A stretch of 32,806 bases of DNA. Origin: Burkholderia paludis (GTDB taxonomy: Bacteria > Pseudomonadota > Gammaproteobacteria > Burkholderiales > Burkholderiaceae). A program made the position numbers and the translations under genes. Positions 7,598-15,955 of the stretch are shown in pieces. How positions within the stretch are numbered: the first letter of the stretch is position 1; each line of letters starts with the position of its first letter. The notes under the pieces were generated by a model, which saw only the letters and a list, made by a program, of their open reading frames with translations, ran no database searches and had not been told where the DNA came from. The stretch is taken from positions 1 to 32,806 of the forward strand of contig NZ_JPGL01000085.1 in the NCBI RefSeq assembly GCF_000732615.1, in the 5' to 3' direction.

Positions 7598-8959
7598 TTA
7601 CGCGTCGCGCGAAGGCGAGGGCGCAGCGGTTGCCGCCGTGCCCTCGCGCGCCCTCAACCGTTCGAGGGCGGCGAACGTCAGTTGGGTCGCGATAGCCGCG
7701 AGCGTACCGGCTGCCATGCCGTTGCCGAGTACGATCTGCACCGGCGCGCCGAAATGACGGTACAGGTTCGGCACCAGGATCGGCGCGAGGCCGACGACGA
7801 GCGCGGCCGCGAGCGTGTACTGGTTGGCCCGCGCGTGCAGATCGGTGCCGGCGAGCAACCGGATGCCCATCACGCCGATCATCGCGAACACGACCAGTGC
7901 GGTGCCGCCGACCACGGGGGCCGGAATCGCATACGCGAGCCGAGCGAGCGGCGCGCACAGCGCGATGACGATCAGGATCGCGCCGGCGGCGGCCGTCACG
8001 TAGCGAGAGCGCACGCCGGTCGTCTGCACGACGCCGATATTCTCGGCGCTGGTCACGATCAACGGCGTGCCGAACAGTGCGCCGACCAGCGATGCGATCG
8101 CATCGCCGCGGATCGTCTTCGGCACGTCGCGCGGCAGCGAGATTGCCTTGCCGCACGTTTCGCCGACGGCGACGGTCTGCGCGGTGGCCTCGGCCATCGA
8201 GATCGCCGTGAAGATCAGGAGCGGCAGGGCGGCCAGCACATCGAAGCGCGGCATGCCGAACGGCAGCCACACCGGATGCGTGAGCAGCGGGCCGCGCCAC
8301 ACGTCGTCGAACGCCGGCATTGCGCCGAGCGCCCAGCCGAGCGTCGCACCGGCCATCAGGCCGATCAGCACCGCGAGGCGCCCGAGCATGCCGCGAAATG
8401 CGCCGGCCACGGCGACGGTGGCGACGATCGTCGCCAGCGCGAGACCGAGCGCGCGCGGTTGCGCGAAGTCGGCCGAGCCGGGCTGGCCGACGACGATCGT
8501 CGCGTAGATCCGGAGCAGGTTGACCGACACCAGCAACAGCATCGCGCCCACGACGACGCGCGGAAAGAGCCGCAGGCAGCGCGTGAAGACGGGCAGCAGC
8601 ACCCAGTAGAACGCGCTGGCAAGCAGTGCGGCGCCGGTCGCGACGGGCAGGCCCGATTGCGCGGCGATGCCCGCGAACAGCATGGTCGGTGCGCCGCCGG
8701 GCACCATCACGAACGGCATGCGGGCGCCGATCGGGCCGGCGCCGAGCGATTGCAGCAGCGTGCCGATGCCGCAGGCGAAGAACGTTGCGCCGATCAGCTG
8801 GACCGTCAGGTCCGCCGGTAGCGCGAGGACTTTTTCGATCAGGAAGACGGCCGTGATCGGGGACGCGGCCATCGACAGCACGTGCTGCAGCCCGAACAGC
8901 ACGAGTTGCCACGCGGGCAGCCGCGTATCGACGGGCGGTGAAATCGGATCGTGCGACAC
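7598..8959 (-). CDS. NCS2-family nucleobase/xanthine:cation symporter
   Basis: An inner-membrane permease of 453 residues, of the UraA/XanQ-type family with 14 predicted membrane spans in an inverted-repeat fold. The N-terminus has the family signature QLVLFGLQHVLSMAASPITAVFLI (TM1) with the glutamine-histidine pair. The substrate-site motif with its glutamate is in TSAENIGVVQTTGVRSRYVTAAAG. Many hydrophobic stretches are visible, for example VVGAMLLLVSVNLLRIYATIVV and GAILIVIALCAPLARLAYAI. Translation starts at GTG (8959) behind GAGAGG. It lies 58 bases downstream of the ASST-like gene in the same direction, so the two are probably one unit divergent from the LysR regulator. NCS2 carriers move uracil, xanthine, urate or ascorbate. 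The substrate cannot be read from the sequence. Confidence 0.92.
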   Translation of the reverse strand: MSHDPISPPVDTRLPAWQLVLFGLQHVLSMAASPITAVFLIEKVLALPADLTVQLIGATFFACGIGTLLQSLGAGPIGARMPFVMVPGGAPTMLFAGIAAQSGLPVATGAALLASAFYWVLLPVFTRCLRLFPRVVVGAMLLLVSVNLLRIYATIVVGQPGSADFAQPRALGLALATIVATVAVAGAFRGMLGRLAVLIGLMAGATLGWALGAMPAFDDVWRGPLLTHPVWLPFGMPRFDVLAALPLLIFTAISMAEATAQTVAVGETCGKAISLPRDVPKTIRGDAIASLVGALFGTPLIVTSAENIGVVQTTGVRSRYVTAAAGAILIVIALCAPLARLAYAIPAPVVGGTALVVFAMIGVMGIRLLAGTDLHARANQYTLAAALVVGLAPILVPNLYRHFGAPVQIVLGNGMAAGTLAAIATQLTFAALERLRAREGTAATAAPSPSRDA

Positions 8960-9017
8960 GGCAGGCCTCTCGGTAGCGAACGACGGCGTGGGCCGGAAAC
9001 GGGCGGCGAACGGAATG

Positions 9018-10142
9018 TCAGGTCCGCAGCCAGGGAAGCTGCGCGGCGCTGTAGCGGAACGTCTGGAACACGCTGTTCAACTGTCCGGGGCCGGTCTTGC
9101 GTGCCGCTTCGTCCGGGTATTCGGCAAACCACGGGATCACGTATTCCCAGACGACCTGGCCGGCGGGCGTCACCTCGAACAGCCGGCCCGTCGAGGATTC
9201 CGTGACGTGCGTGTTGCCGTTCGGCAAGCGCTGCGCGTTGCCCATGAACGGCGTGTAGAACAGGTTCACTACGTCGTCCGAATACGACCACACGATGCGT
9301 TGCGTCGCCGGGTCGATTTCCACGACGCGCGAGAACGCGACATGCGCGCCGTGGCGGAAATTGCCGTTGTCGAAAGCGAGGATGTTGCCGTTCGCGAGCG
9401 GCACCGGCGCATGCTGGTGCGACACGACGTCGGGCCCGATATGCAGGTCGACGCGGCCGGTTTCGCGGTTCACGCGGATGATGCCGGACGTCGTTCGCAG
9501 GCTCATCAGCACGCGGCCGTCCGCGTCGACGGCGAGACCGTTGACGAGCGGCCAGTGGTAGCGGCCGAAGCCGGCGGCAATCGGAAAATCCTCGGGCCGC
9601 AGATGCTCGCGCGCATGCCATTCCCAGACGATCTGCCCGGCCCGGTTCACCTCGCGGATCACGTCCGCGTACATCACCTCGTCGTCGCCGTGCGGCGTGC
9701 CGCCCGGCACGCGCCGCGCGAACGCGGGATCGACCGGCTCGCATGCGGCGTAAAGCAGGTTGCCGTTCGGCAGCCACTGCGCGTCGTGATGGTGGGCGGG
9801 ATCCTCGTAGCGCCACACGGTTTCGCCTTGCGGCGTGACTTCGCGGAATTCGCCGCCGTGCCACATCGACCACGGCGCGTAGCGCGATTCGGAGCGGGGG
9901 TGGTTGCCGTTGTAGCCGAGGTTGCCGTTCGCGAGGATGACGGCATGGCGGCCGGGGCGCACCGGCATTTTCCAGTGATGGGCGACTTCGCCGTCGATGT
10001 CGACGAGATAGACGTTGCCGCCCGCCGTCTGCGGCGCGATGAGCGTATAGCCGCCCGCGGACAGCGCGGGATCGTGGGCGATGAGGCCGACGCCGCGGCG
10101 GCGCTGGGTGATCTGGTCGACGGTCGTCACTGCGGTCTCCAT
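9018..10142 (-). CDS. Arylsulfotransferase (ASST)-like beta-propeller protein
   Basis: A 374-residue protein with repeated beta-propeller blades of the ASST family, which transfers sulfate between phenols in a PAPS-independent way in characterised members. Blade motifs recur: HAVILANGNLGYNG, HHHDAQWLPNGNLLYAA, HAPVPLANGNILAFDNG, AQRLPNGNTHVTES, and the aromatic strands GEVAHHWKMP, GETVWRYEDP, GQIVWEWHAREHL, QRIVWSYSDD, GQVVWEYVIPWF. The NGN/LPNGN turns are typical. No signal peptide is visible, although characterised AssT enzymes are periplasmic, so its reaction is uncertain. The ATG at 10142 has no ribosome binding site. GGAG at codons 1-3 would serve a GTG at 10130 (VTTVDQITQ), which may be the true start. 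It is followed by the NCS2 permease gene and is divergent from the LysR gene. Confidence 0.82.
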   Translation of the reverse strand: METAVTTVDQITQRRRGVGLIAHDPALSAGGYTLIAPQTAGGNVYLVDIDGEVAHHWKMPVRPGRHAVILANGNLGYNGNHPRSESRYAPWSMWHGGEFREVTPQGETVWRYEDPAHHHDAQWLPNGNLLYAACEPVDPAFARRVPGGTPHGDDEVMYADVIREVNRAGQIVWEWHAREHLRPEDFPIAAGFGRYHWPLVNGLAVDADGRVLMSLRTTSGIIRVNRETGRVDLHIGPDVVSHQHAPVPLANGNILAFDNGNFRHGAHVAFSRVVEIDPATQRIVWSYSDDVVNLFYTPFMGNAQRLPNGNTHVTESSTGRLFEVTPAGQVVWEYVIPWFAEYPDEAARKTGPGQLNSVFQTFRYSAAQLPWLRT

Positions 10143-10244
10143 TCGAATCGGACACGGGAATGCAGCGGAATCTAGTCGATTCGGCGAGTCAGCAAAACCG
10201 GATTATTCTTGACGGCCTGTTCGGAAAAATCTAACGGAACCCTC

Positions 10245-11201
10245 ATGCGTTCGATATCGCAGACATTCCGCTGTTTCGACGAAGTCGCGAGGCGCGGCTC
10301 GATTCGCAAGGCGGCCGAAGCGCTGCACCTGACGGCCGCGGCCGTGCACCAGCAGATCCGCAATCTCGAGGAGCAGGTCGGCGTGCCGCTGTTCGACCGG
10401 CTGCCGCGCGGCATGCAGCTGACGCTCGCCGGCGAGATCGTGATCGCGGCCGTGCGGCGCGGCCAGCGCGACTTCGACAACGCGCTGACGCAGGTCGAGG
10501 ATCTGCGCGCCCTGCGGCGCGGGCACGTGAACCTGGCGGTGCCCGCGTCGACGGCGGAAAGGCTCGTGCCCGACGCGATCCTCGCGGCGATGCAGCGCTA
10601 TCCGGGCGTCACGTACAGCGTGCGCTCGGGCAACGGCGAGAGCATCGTGCGCTGGGTCGAGACGGGCGAAGCCGATATCGGCTATGCGCTGCGCCGCCGC
10701 ACGTCGTCCGGCGTCGTCGAGGTGCGTGCGTTCGCACAGCCGCTGGGCGTCGTCACGGCGCCCGGCCATCCGCTCGCGGCATGCGGCGGCAAGGTGCGGA
10801 TGCGCGATTGCTTCGCGCACCCGCTGATCCTGATGACCCCCGATACGGAGCTGCGCGCGATGTTCGACCAGATCGACGCGCGGCAGCCGCGCAGCGTGCG
10901 GCCGCTGGTCGAGACTGGCTCCGTGCCGATGGTGCGGCGACTCGCGGCCGAAGGCGTGGGCATCGGCTTCCTGATCGCGGAGAACGTCGCGGACGACGTG
11001 GCCGCCGGCCGACTCGCGTGGACGCCGCTCGCCGATGCGGGCGCGCGCTCGTTCAGCTGCATCTACCAGCGGGCGGACATGAGCGCGACCGTCGCGATGA
11101 CGATGTTTCTGGAGTTCTTCTCCGAGGCGATCGACGCGATGGAGAGCGGTTTTGCGCGCGACGGCCGGGCAGCCGGCAAGCGACGTCGGGCCGTGCGGTA
11201 A
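10245..11201 (+). CDS. LysR-family transcriptional regulator
   Basis: A DNA-binding regulator of 318 residues, typical LysR length. The winged helix-turn-helix covers residues 1-65 (QTFRCFDEVARRGSIRKAAEALHLTAAAVHQQIRNLEEQVGVPLFDR). The periplasmic-binding-protein-like effector domain runs from about residue 90 to 295 (VNLAVPASTAERLVPDAILAAMQRYPGV, later RRLAAEGVGIGFLIAENVADDV). The start MRSISQTF was preferred over an upstream ATG at 10209 because the HTH normally begins near residue 5. The 102-base gap to the divergent ASST-like gene should hold its operator. TTGACG at 10209-10214 is a good -35 candidate, though the -10 17 bases on (TAACGG) is poor. By position it probably controls the ASST-like/NCS2 unit. 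Confidence 0.92.
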   Translation: MRSISQTFRCFDEVARRGSIRKAAEALHLTAAAVHQQIRNLEEQVGVPLFDRLPRGMQLTLAGEIVIAAVRRGQRDFDNALTQVEDLRALRRGHVNLAVPASTAERLVPDAILAAMQRYPGVTYSVRSGNGESIVRWVETGEADIGYALRRRTSSGVVEVRAFAQPLGVVTAPGHPLAACGGKVRMRDCFAHPLILMTPDTELRAMFDQIDARQPRSVRPLVETGSVPMVRRLAAEGVGIGFLIAENVADDVAAGRLAWTPLADAGARSFSCIYQRADMSATVAMTMFLEFFSEAIDAMESGFARDGRAAGKRRRAVR

Positions 11202-11364
11202 CGCAGCGACGACACCGGCCGTGCGCGCGCGTCGCATCGTATCGCGACGCAGTGCACCATGCGTCTCCGGCGTGCGCGCGCGATGACGTTGCGCACGCAA
11301 CGTCCGTTCGCATTGCGTCATTTCCTTATTGCGAAAAAAAATTCGTTCATGGGACTATCGGACG

Positions 11365-11397
11365 CGCTGCCGGCGCACCGAGGGGGCGCCGGCAGCG
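11365..11397 (+). repeat. Stable hairpin in the leader of the gamma-glutamyltransferase gene
   Basis: CGCTGCCGGCGC and GCGCCGGCAGCG are perfect 12-base arms around ACCGAGGGG. No T run follows, and the ggt start codon lies 40 bases downstream. It could be an attenuator, an RNA-stability element or a leftover terminator of the LysR gene. Confidence 0.6.
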
Positions 11398-11437
11398 TGA
11401 CGTTCATCGCAACGACCTACAAGAACACCGACAGACA

Positions 11438-13423
11438 ATGAACACGACAGCGATTTTTCCGTATGCGCCCGCGCTGCTCGCGGCCGCCTTGCTGACAGCA
11501 TGCGGCGGCGACGTCGAGAACGAAGCGGCCCGCGCGACGACACCTTCCACCGATGCGAGCTGCCTCGCGGTCGACAACAGCGGCGCGACGGTGGTGGTGG
11601 GTTCGAACCAGCCGGGCGATCCGTCGCTGCCGGAGGCGTCGTCCGGCTATCGCACCGGGATGAAGCCCGTTTATGCGAAGACCTATCTGGTGGCCACGTC
11701 GAACGCGCACGCGAGCGCGGCCGGCTGCGCGGTGCTGAAGCAGGGCGGCACCGCGGCCGACGCGGCGGTTGCCGTGCAGGCCGTGCTCGGCCTCACGGTG
11801 CCCGAAGCGACGGGCCTCGGGTCGGGCGGCGTGCTGCTCTACTACGACGCGCACGGCAAGACGCTGCAGGCATACGACGGTCGGGAAACCGCGCCGGCCG
11901 CCGCGACGGAGAACTACCTGCGCTACGTCGACGACGCGACCGACCGGTCCGCGCCGCTGCCGAGCGCCCGCGCGAGCGGCCGCTCGATCGGCACGATCGG
12001 CGTGCCGAGGCTCATCGAGGCGCTGCAGCAGGACCACGGCCGGCTGCCGTGGCGGAACCTGTTCGGCGATGCGATCACGCTCGCGACCAACGGCTTCCCG
12101 ATCGGCGGCCGGCTTGCCGACGCGATCGCGGCGAACGCCGCGAACCTGAAGCGCGACCCCGAGGCCGCCGCGTATTTCCTGAACGCCGACGGTTCGCCGA
12201 AGACCCTCGGCACCGTACTGAAGAATCCCGCTTACGCGCGCACGCTGACGCTGATGGCGCAGTCCGGCGCGAACGCGCTGTACACCGGGCAGATCGCGCA
12301 GGACATCGTCGCGAAGATCGCGGCGACGAAGGGTGCGGACGGGTCGACGCTCACTCCGGGCAAGACGAGCGTCGCGGATCTGGCCGCGTATCAGGCGAAG
12401 CGCCGCGAACCCGTATGCACGACCTATCGCAGCTACTGGGTCTGCGGAATGCCGCCGCCGTCGTCGGGCGGCATCGCGGTCGCGTCGGCGCTCGGCATGC
12501 TCGAGAACTACGACCTGAAGTCGCTGAAGCCGACGGCGATCGATCTCGAAGGCGGCAAGCCGACCGTCGCGGGCGTGCACCTCGTGACCGAGGCCGAACG
12601 GCTTGCGTATGCCGACCGAGACAAGTACGTGGCCGACACGGATTTCGTGCCGCTGCCGGGCGGCACGTGGAACACGCTGCTGAACAAGCCCTACCTGAAG
12701 TCGCGTGCAGCGTTGATCGACCCGACCCGGAGCATGGGCACGGCGCAACCCGGCAATCTCGCCGCGGCGCCGCTCGGCGTTGATACGACGCTGATCGAGC
12801 ACGGCACGAACCAGTTCACGATCGTCGACGGCGACGGCAACGTGCTGAGCGCGACGACGACGGTCGAGTCGAGCATGGGCTCGTTTCACATGACCAACGG
12901 TTTCCTGCTGAACAACCAGTTGACCGACTTTTCCGCGAACCCGGTAGACGTCGCGGGCAATCCGGTGGCCAACCGCCTTCAGCCGGGCAAGCGGCCGCGC
13001 AGCTCGATGGCGCCGACGATCGTGTTCGCGCAGGCCGCGGACGGATCGCGCGGCGATTTCGTGATGGCGACCGGGTCGCCGGGCGGCGGCACGATCCCAC
13101 AGTACGTGGTCAAGACGCTCGTCGGCGCGCTCGACTGGGGCCTCGATGCGCAGCAGTCCGCCGGGCTGGTCGATTTCGGCGCGAGCAACAGCCCGACGAC
13201 CACGATCGGCGGCGAGCATCCGAACGTCAACACGGCGAACAACGGCGCGAACGATCCGCTCATCACGGGGCTGCTCGCGCTCGGGCACAAAGTGTCGACG
13301 TCGGCGCAGGCGAGTGGCGTCAACACCGTGATGCGCGTGACGTCCGGCCAGTCGCGCGTGTTGCAGGGCGGCACCGATCCGCGTCGTGAAGGCGTCGTAC
13401 TCGGCGATACGTTCCGGCCTTGA
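11438..13423 (+). CDS. Gamma-glutamyltransferase, lipoprotein-type
   Basis: An Ntn-hydrolase of 661 residues that cleaves or transfers the gamma-glutamyl group of glutathione and related peptides. It matures by self-cleavage into large and small subunits. The N-terminus carries a lipoprotein signal with lipobox LLTAC (MNTTAIFPYAPALLAAALLTACGG), so it is probably anchored in the envelope. Family landmarks: GGTAADAAVAVQAVLGLTVPEATGLGSGG, the PPPSSGGIA segment, and the nucleophile Thr457 in HGTNQFTIVD, where E. coli GGT has TTHYSVVD. GSPGGGTIPQYV lies near the C-terminus. The T-T-H of E. coli is T-N-Q here, keeping the nucleophile but not the next two residues. The frame is open back to 10781 through the LysR gene, but the lipobox fixes the ATG at 11438. 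Its ribosome binding site is weak. Confidence 0.93.
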   Translation: MNTTAIFPYAPALLAAALLTACGGDVENEAARATTPSTDASCLAVDNSGATVVVGSNQPGDPSLPEASSGYRTGMKPVYAKTYLVATSNAHASAAGCAVLKQGGTAADAAVAVQAVLGLTVPEATGLGSGGVLLYYDAHGKTLQAYDGRETAPAAATENYLRYVDDATDRSAPLPSARASGRSIGTIGVPRLIEALQQDHGRLPWRNLFGDAITLATNGFPIGGRLADAIAANAANLKRDPEAAAYFLNADGSPKTLGTVLKNPAYARTLTLMAQSGANALYTGQIAQDIVAKIAATKGADGSTLTPGKTSVADLAAYQAKRREPVCTTYRSYWVCGMPPPSSGGIAVASALGMLENYDLKSLKPTAIDLEGGKPTVAGVHLVTEAERLAYADRDKYVADTDFVPLPGGTWNTLLNKPYLKSRAALIDPTRSMGTAQPGNLAAAPLGVDTTLIEHGTNQFTIVDGDGNVLSATTTVESSMGSFHMTNGFLLNNQLTDFSANPVDVAGNPVANRLQPGKRPRSSMAPTIVFAQAADGSRGDFVMATGSPGGGTIPQYVVKTLVGALDWGLDAQQSAGLVDFGASNSPTTTIGGEHPNVNTANNGANDPLITGLLALGHKVSTSAQASGVNTVMRVTSGQSRVLQGGTDPRREGVVLGDTFRP

Positions 13424-14179
13424 CCGGGCGGCGCGAGCGAGGCCCGATCCGCCGATGGGCGAGTCGGGCCGCGTGCGGCAGAAAGAGGCGTTGCGACGAC
13501 GAACCGGTATTCGCCGGTAACGGGCGTCATCCTGTCGAAGCCGTACTTTCTCGGTTTCGTCGGGGAACCGGACCACGACCGCGCACTGGACACTCGTGGT
13601 GCCGATCCGTTCGACGTGCAGCGGATACTGTCGTCAGTCGAATTCGACGACGATCCGGGGGCGGTGTTCGACTGGCGGGCGCCGGATGTGCCGCCGGAAA
13701 AGGTGTTCAGGCTTGCATGCAGCGCGTCGGGGAACGCCGGAGGGGCGGCGTGCATATCCGGCGGCATTGAACCGATCGCCGGAAGCGGGTTATCGGGTTT
13801 TACCGAAGGTTGGTTGACGTAAATTATTCGGAATGCTATCGAACGAGCTGGTTCTCTCACACGCCGCATCACCTGCCGGGCTTCCCGACACGCGACGATC
13901 GGGGCATCGCCGTTACAGAGTAACCCGTCGCGACGCACCTCTCCAGGCGTGTTCACGGCTTCTCCCGCAAGTACGGCCTCCAGCCCGCTGCTTACTTCCG
14001 ATTGTCAAAGTATGTGAGTCAATCGTCAGCATTTGCAACGGAAGTAACAGTCCCTGCAAATCAGTCGTTTTGCGCGCCGGCGCCGCTACATTAACTCCAC
14101 CTGCCGCACGTCGCGGCGAGGCATGCGACAAGCCGCACGAAGGCGGCTCGCAGCAACAACGTCTTTGGGGAGAATGACC
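13424..14179. other. Long intergenic region with possible gene remnant
   Basis: This 756-base gap follows the gamma-glutamyltransferase gene. A 7-bp stem GGCCCGA / TCGGGCC (13441-13470) without a T run is the only terminator-like structure. A coding-like stretch is listed separately at 13505-13822. From about 13980 to 14100 the sequence turns A/T-rich and probably holds the promoter of the Ala/Gly-rich exported protein. Confidence 0.5.
13505..13822 (+). pseudogene. Possible gene remnant, unrecognised
   Basis: A frame with normal high-GC third positions and plausible amino acid composition, reading VTGVILSKPYFLGFVG, then EPDHDRALDTRGADPFDVQR and ILSSVEFDDDPGAVFDW, and ending at a TAA at 13820-13822. 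It has no start with a ribosome binding site at its head. The only ATG (13616) is in the middle of the coding-like part. I do not recognise it. It may be the tail of a decayed gene, or chance coding potential in GC-rich DNA. A competing antisense frame (12979-13956) continues into the ggt gene and looks like a shadow. Confidence 0.2.
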
Positions 14180-14662
14180 ATGAACAAGATCCGTACGATT
14201 CTGCTGGGCGCGGCACTGACGGCAATGGCAACGTCGGCTGCTTTTGCACAGACGGCCCAGACCGGTGCGCAGGGCGCAGCCGGCGCAGGTGCACAGGTTC
14301 AGACGCCGCTGCTCGGTGGCGGCGCGGGCGTGCAGGCCGGCGCGAACGCGACGGGCACGGGTTCCGCGGCGGGCAACGTCGTCGGCAAGACGGTCGGCGG
14401 CACGACGCACGCGGCCGGTTCGGCAGCGGGTGCGGCGAAGGAGGCCGGAGCCTCCGCCGTTCACTCGACGAAGTCGCACGTGAAGCATGTCGCCGGTACG
14501 GCGAAGAGCCACGCGCAAGGCGCGGCATCGACGGCGGGCGGCGTCGCGGGCGGTGCGAAGGCAAAGGCCGGTGAAACCCTCGAAGGCGCGACCCGTCCGG
14601 CGCAGGGCAGTGCATCGGTCGGCCTGAAGGGTTCGGTGTCGACGCAAGGCAGCGCACAGTAA
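14180..14662 (+). CDS. Exported Ala/Gly-rich low-complexity protein
   Basis: A 160-residue protein with a clear Sec signal peptide (MNKIRTILLGAALTAMATSAAFA, cleaved before QTAQ). The mature part is almost entirely Ala, Gly, Thr, Ser, Lys and His. An early Gln/Gly segment is followed by repeats of the type G-[ST]-A-x-G-x-[AV]-x-K (AAGNVVGKTVGGTTHAAGSAAGAAKEAG, then VHSTKSHVKHVAGTAKSHAQG). This recalls LEA-type hydrophilic stress proteins, but the likeness is one of composition only. The start was placed by GGGGAG 7 bases upstream. The in-frame ATG two codons earlier is too close to that site. An efficient terminator follows at once, so it is a single-gene unit. No domain is recognised and the function is unknown. 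Confidence 0.8.
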   Translation: MNKIRTILLGAALTAMATSAAFAQTAQTGAQGAAGAGAQVQTPLLGGGAGVQAGANATGTGSAAGNVVGKTVGGTTHAAGSAAGAAKEAGASAVHSTKSHVKHVAGTAKSHAQGAASTAGGVAGGAKAKAGETLEGATRPAQGSASVGLKGSVSTQGSAQ

Positions 14663-14680
14663 GCGGAGTGCATTCCGTCA

Positions 14681-14709
14681 CGGCCCGCATTGATGCGGGC
14701 CGTTTTTTA
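14681..14709 (+). terminator. Rho-independent terminator
   Basis: CGGCCCGCAT and ATGCGGGCCG are perfect 10-base arms, followed by TTTTTT. It lies 18 bases after the stop of the Ala/Gly-rich protein gene. Confidence 0.95.
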
Positions 14710-15183
14710 TTGGCGAGCCCGGCATGTCGTTCGTCGCAATACCGGACTGGCCGGGCGCGAGATTCATCGGAGAACGCGGGGCCATTTGGCGAGCGGCTTT
14801 GGCAAACCGGACCGACTGTGAGCCCACTCGTGGATCGGGGCGCGAGGACATGCCGCTTTCCCTGCGCGTCTTTCAGACAGACGGGCGCGTGGTGGCACGC
14901 AATGGCGAACCGGCAGACGCAGAGCCCGGCGCTGGCATTCTCCATGCGGATGACGGGAGACGAGGAACCGACGCGCGGGATGCCAGCGGGCGTGGGCGAT
15001 TCGATACGGGCCCGGTCATCGGCCGAGCGTAAGCCGCATCGCGCAGCCATCCATCACGATTTCCATAATCCCGGTGCGTCGGGTGGAGTTTGCACCTGCT
15101 TTCGAATGGATCGCATAAAGTATGTTGCTCCGTGCCCGTGAGTTCGGGAAAGGAGCTGCGGATCGATAACCGAGGAGGCTGGA
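14710..15183. other. Intergenic region upstream of the Crp/Fnr regulator
   Basis: A 474-base stretch with no supported gene. Short open frames on both strands lack ribosome binding sites. Close to the regulator is a promoter candidate: TTGCAC (15090-15095), an 18-base spacer, and CATAAA (15114-15119), about 65 bases before the start codon. Confidence 0.45.
15090..15119 (+). promoter_or_regulatory. Candidate sigma70-type promoter of the Crp/Fnr regulator gene
   Basis: TTGCAC and CATAAA are separated by 18 bases in an otherwise GC-rich region, leaving a leader of about 60 bases. The evidence is a motif match only. Confidence 0.4.
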
Positions 15184-15858
15184 TTGAGCAAAAGCGCGTT
15201 GGGCACGACGGAAACCTGGCACATGGACGACGCGACCGCGGGTGTATGGATTCGTGCTGCTCATCTCGGCCGGAAGATGAAGGTGGAAAAGGGCGCCACC
15301 GTCTATCGACAGGGCGAACTCGGCTTTACCTTCTACTTCCTGTTGTCGGGGCGCATCCAGGTCTCGATCTTTCAGACCGACGGGTCCGAATTCATGCTCG
15401 AGATGATGGGGCCATGGGCGATGTTCGGCGAGAGTCCGGCGATGGACGGCCTCCCTCGCATTGCCACGGCCATCGCTGCCGAGCGCTCCGAACTGATTGA
15501 ATTCGACATCCGGGTCATCACCGGGGCCATTCCGTCCTGGCCCGAACTGGCCATCTCGCTGATGCGCATCGTCGCGCTCAAGCAACGCGTTCTGGCCTCC
15601 CGCATCAGATACCTCGCGCTCCCGAAACCCGACATGAGAATCGGGGAACTGCTGGGCAGGCTGGCCGAGTTGTACGGCGAGAAGCGCGTGGACGGCACGA
15701 TGATTTCGATTCCGTTGACGCACGAACAGATCGCGGCCATGACCGGTGCGACGCGCGTTACCGTTACGCGCGCGTTGAAGCGGCTCACCGAACTGGGTGC
15801 GATCGAGATCAGGCAGCGACGCATCTGGGTCATCGACCCGTCGAAGATTCTGGGCTGA
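15184..15858 (+). CDS. Crp/Fnr-family transcriptional regulator
   Basis: A 224-residue regulator. The cNMP-binding-like beta-roll spans about residues 20-135 (VEKGATVYRQGELGFTFYFLLSGRIQVSIFQTDGSEFMLEMMGPWAMFGESPAMDG), a connecting helix follows (LAISLMRIVALKQRVLASRIRYLAL), and the winged HTH lies at about 170-220 (IPLTHEQIAAMTGATRVTVTRALKRLTELGAIEIRQRRIWVID). The N-terminus lacks the cysteine cluster of oxygen-sensing Fnr proteins, so an iron-sulfur sensor is unlikely. The ligand is unknown. Translation begins at TTG (15184), well supported by GAGGAGGC a few bases upstream. It is the first gene of a co-directional run (Rid, HPPD-like, catB, catC, catA) and is the obvious candidate regulator of that run. 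This is inferred from position. Confidence 0.92.
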   Translation: MSKSALGTTETWHMDDATAGVWIRAAHLGRKMKVEKGATVYRQGELGFTFYFLLSGRIQVSIFQTDGSEFMLEMMGPWAMFGESPAMDGLPRIATAIAAERSELIEFDIRVITGAIPSWPELAISLMRIVALKQRVLASRIRYLALPKPDMRIGELLGRLAELYGEKRVDGTMISIPLTHEQIAAMTGATRVTVTRALKRLTELGAIEIRQRRIWVIDPSKILG

Positions 15859-15955
15859 TTTGGTAACTCGCTATACAGACAGCGGTCCGGGCAGACGCTT
15901 AGAGTAGGCGCGCTGGATTCACTTTCCTCGTCCCCTATCTGATTGAAGGTCCGCC

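Noticed and set aside
7250..8912. N-terminal extension of the recombinase-like frame to 866 residues
   Set aside because: The extra part lies antisense to the NCS2 permease gene and is Arg/Ala-rich. The recombinase homology begins near the ATG at 7250.
10781..11437. N-terminal extension of the gamma-glutamyltransferase frame through the LysR gene
   Set aside because: The lipoprotein signal at 11438 marks the true start, and the upstream part is a shadow of the regulator gene.
11417..13576. 719-codon minus-strand frame opposite the gamma-glutamyltransferase gene
   Set aside because: Shadow frame, Arg-rich throughout, while the plus strand carries the complete enzyme with its catalytic threonine.
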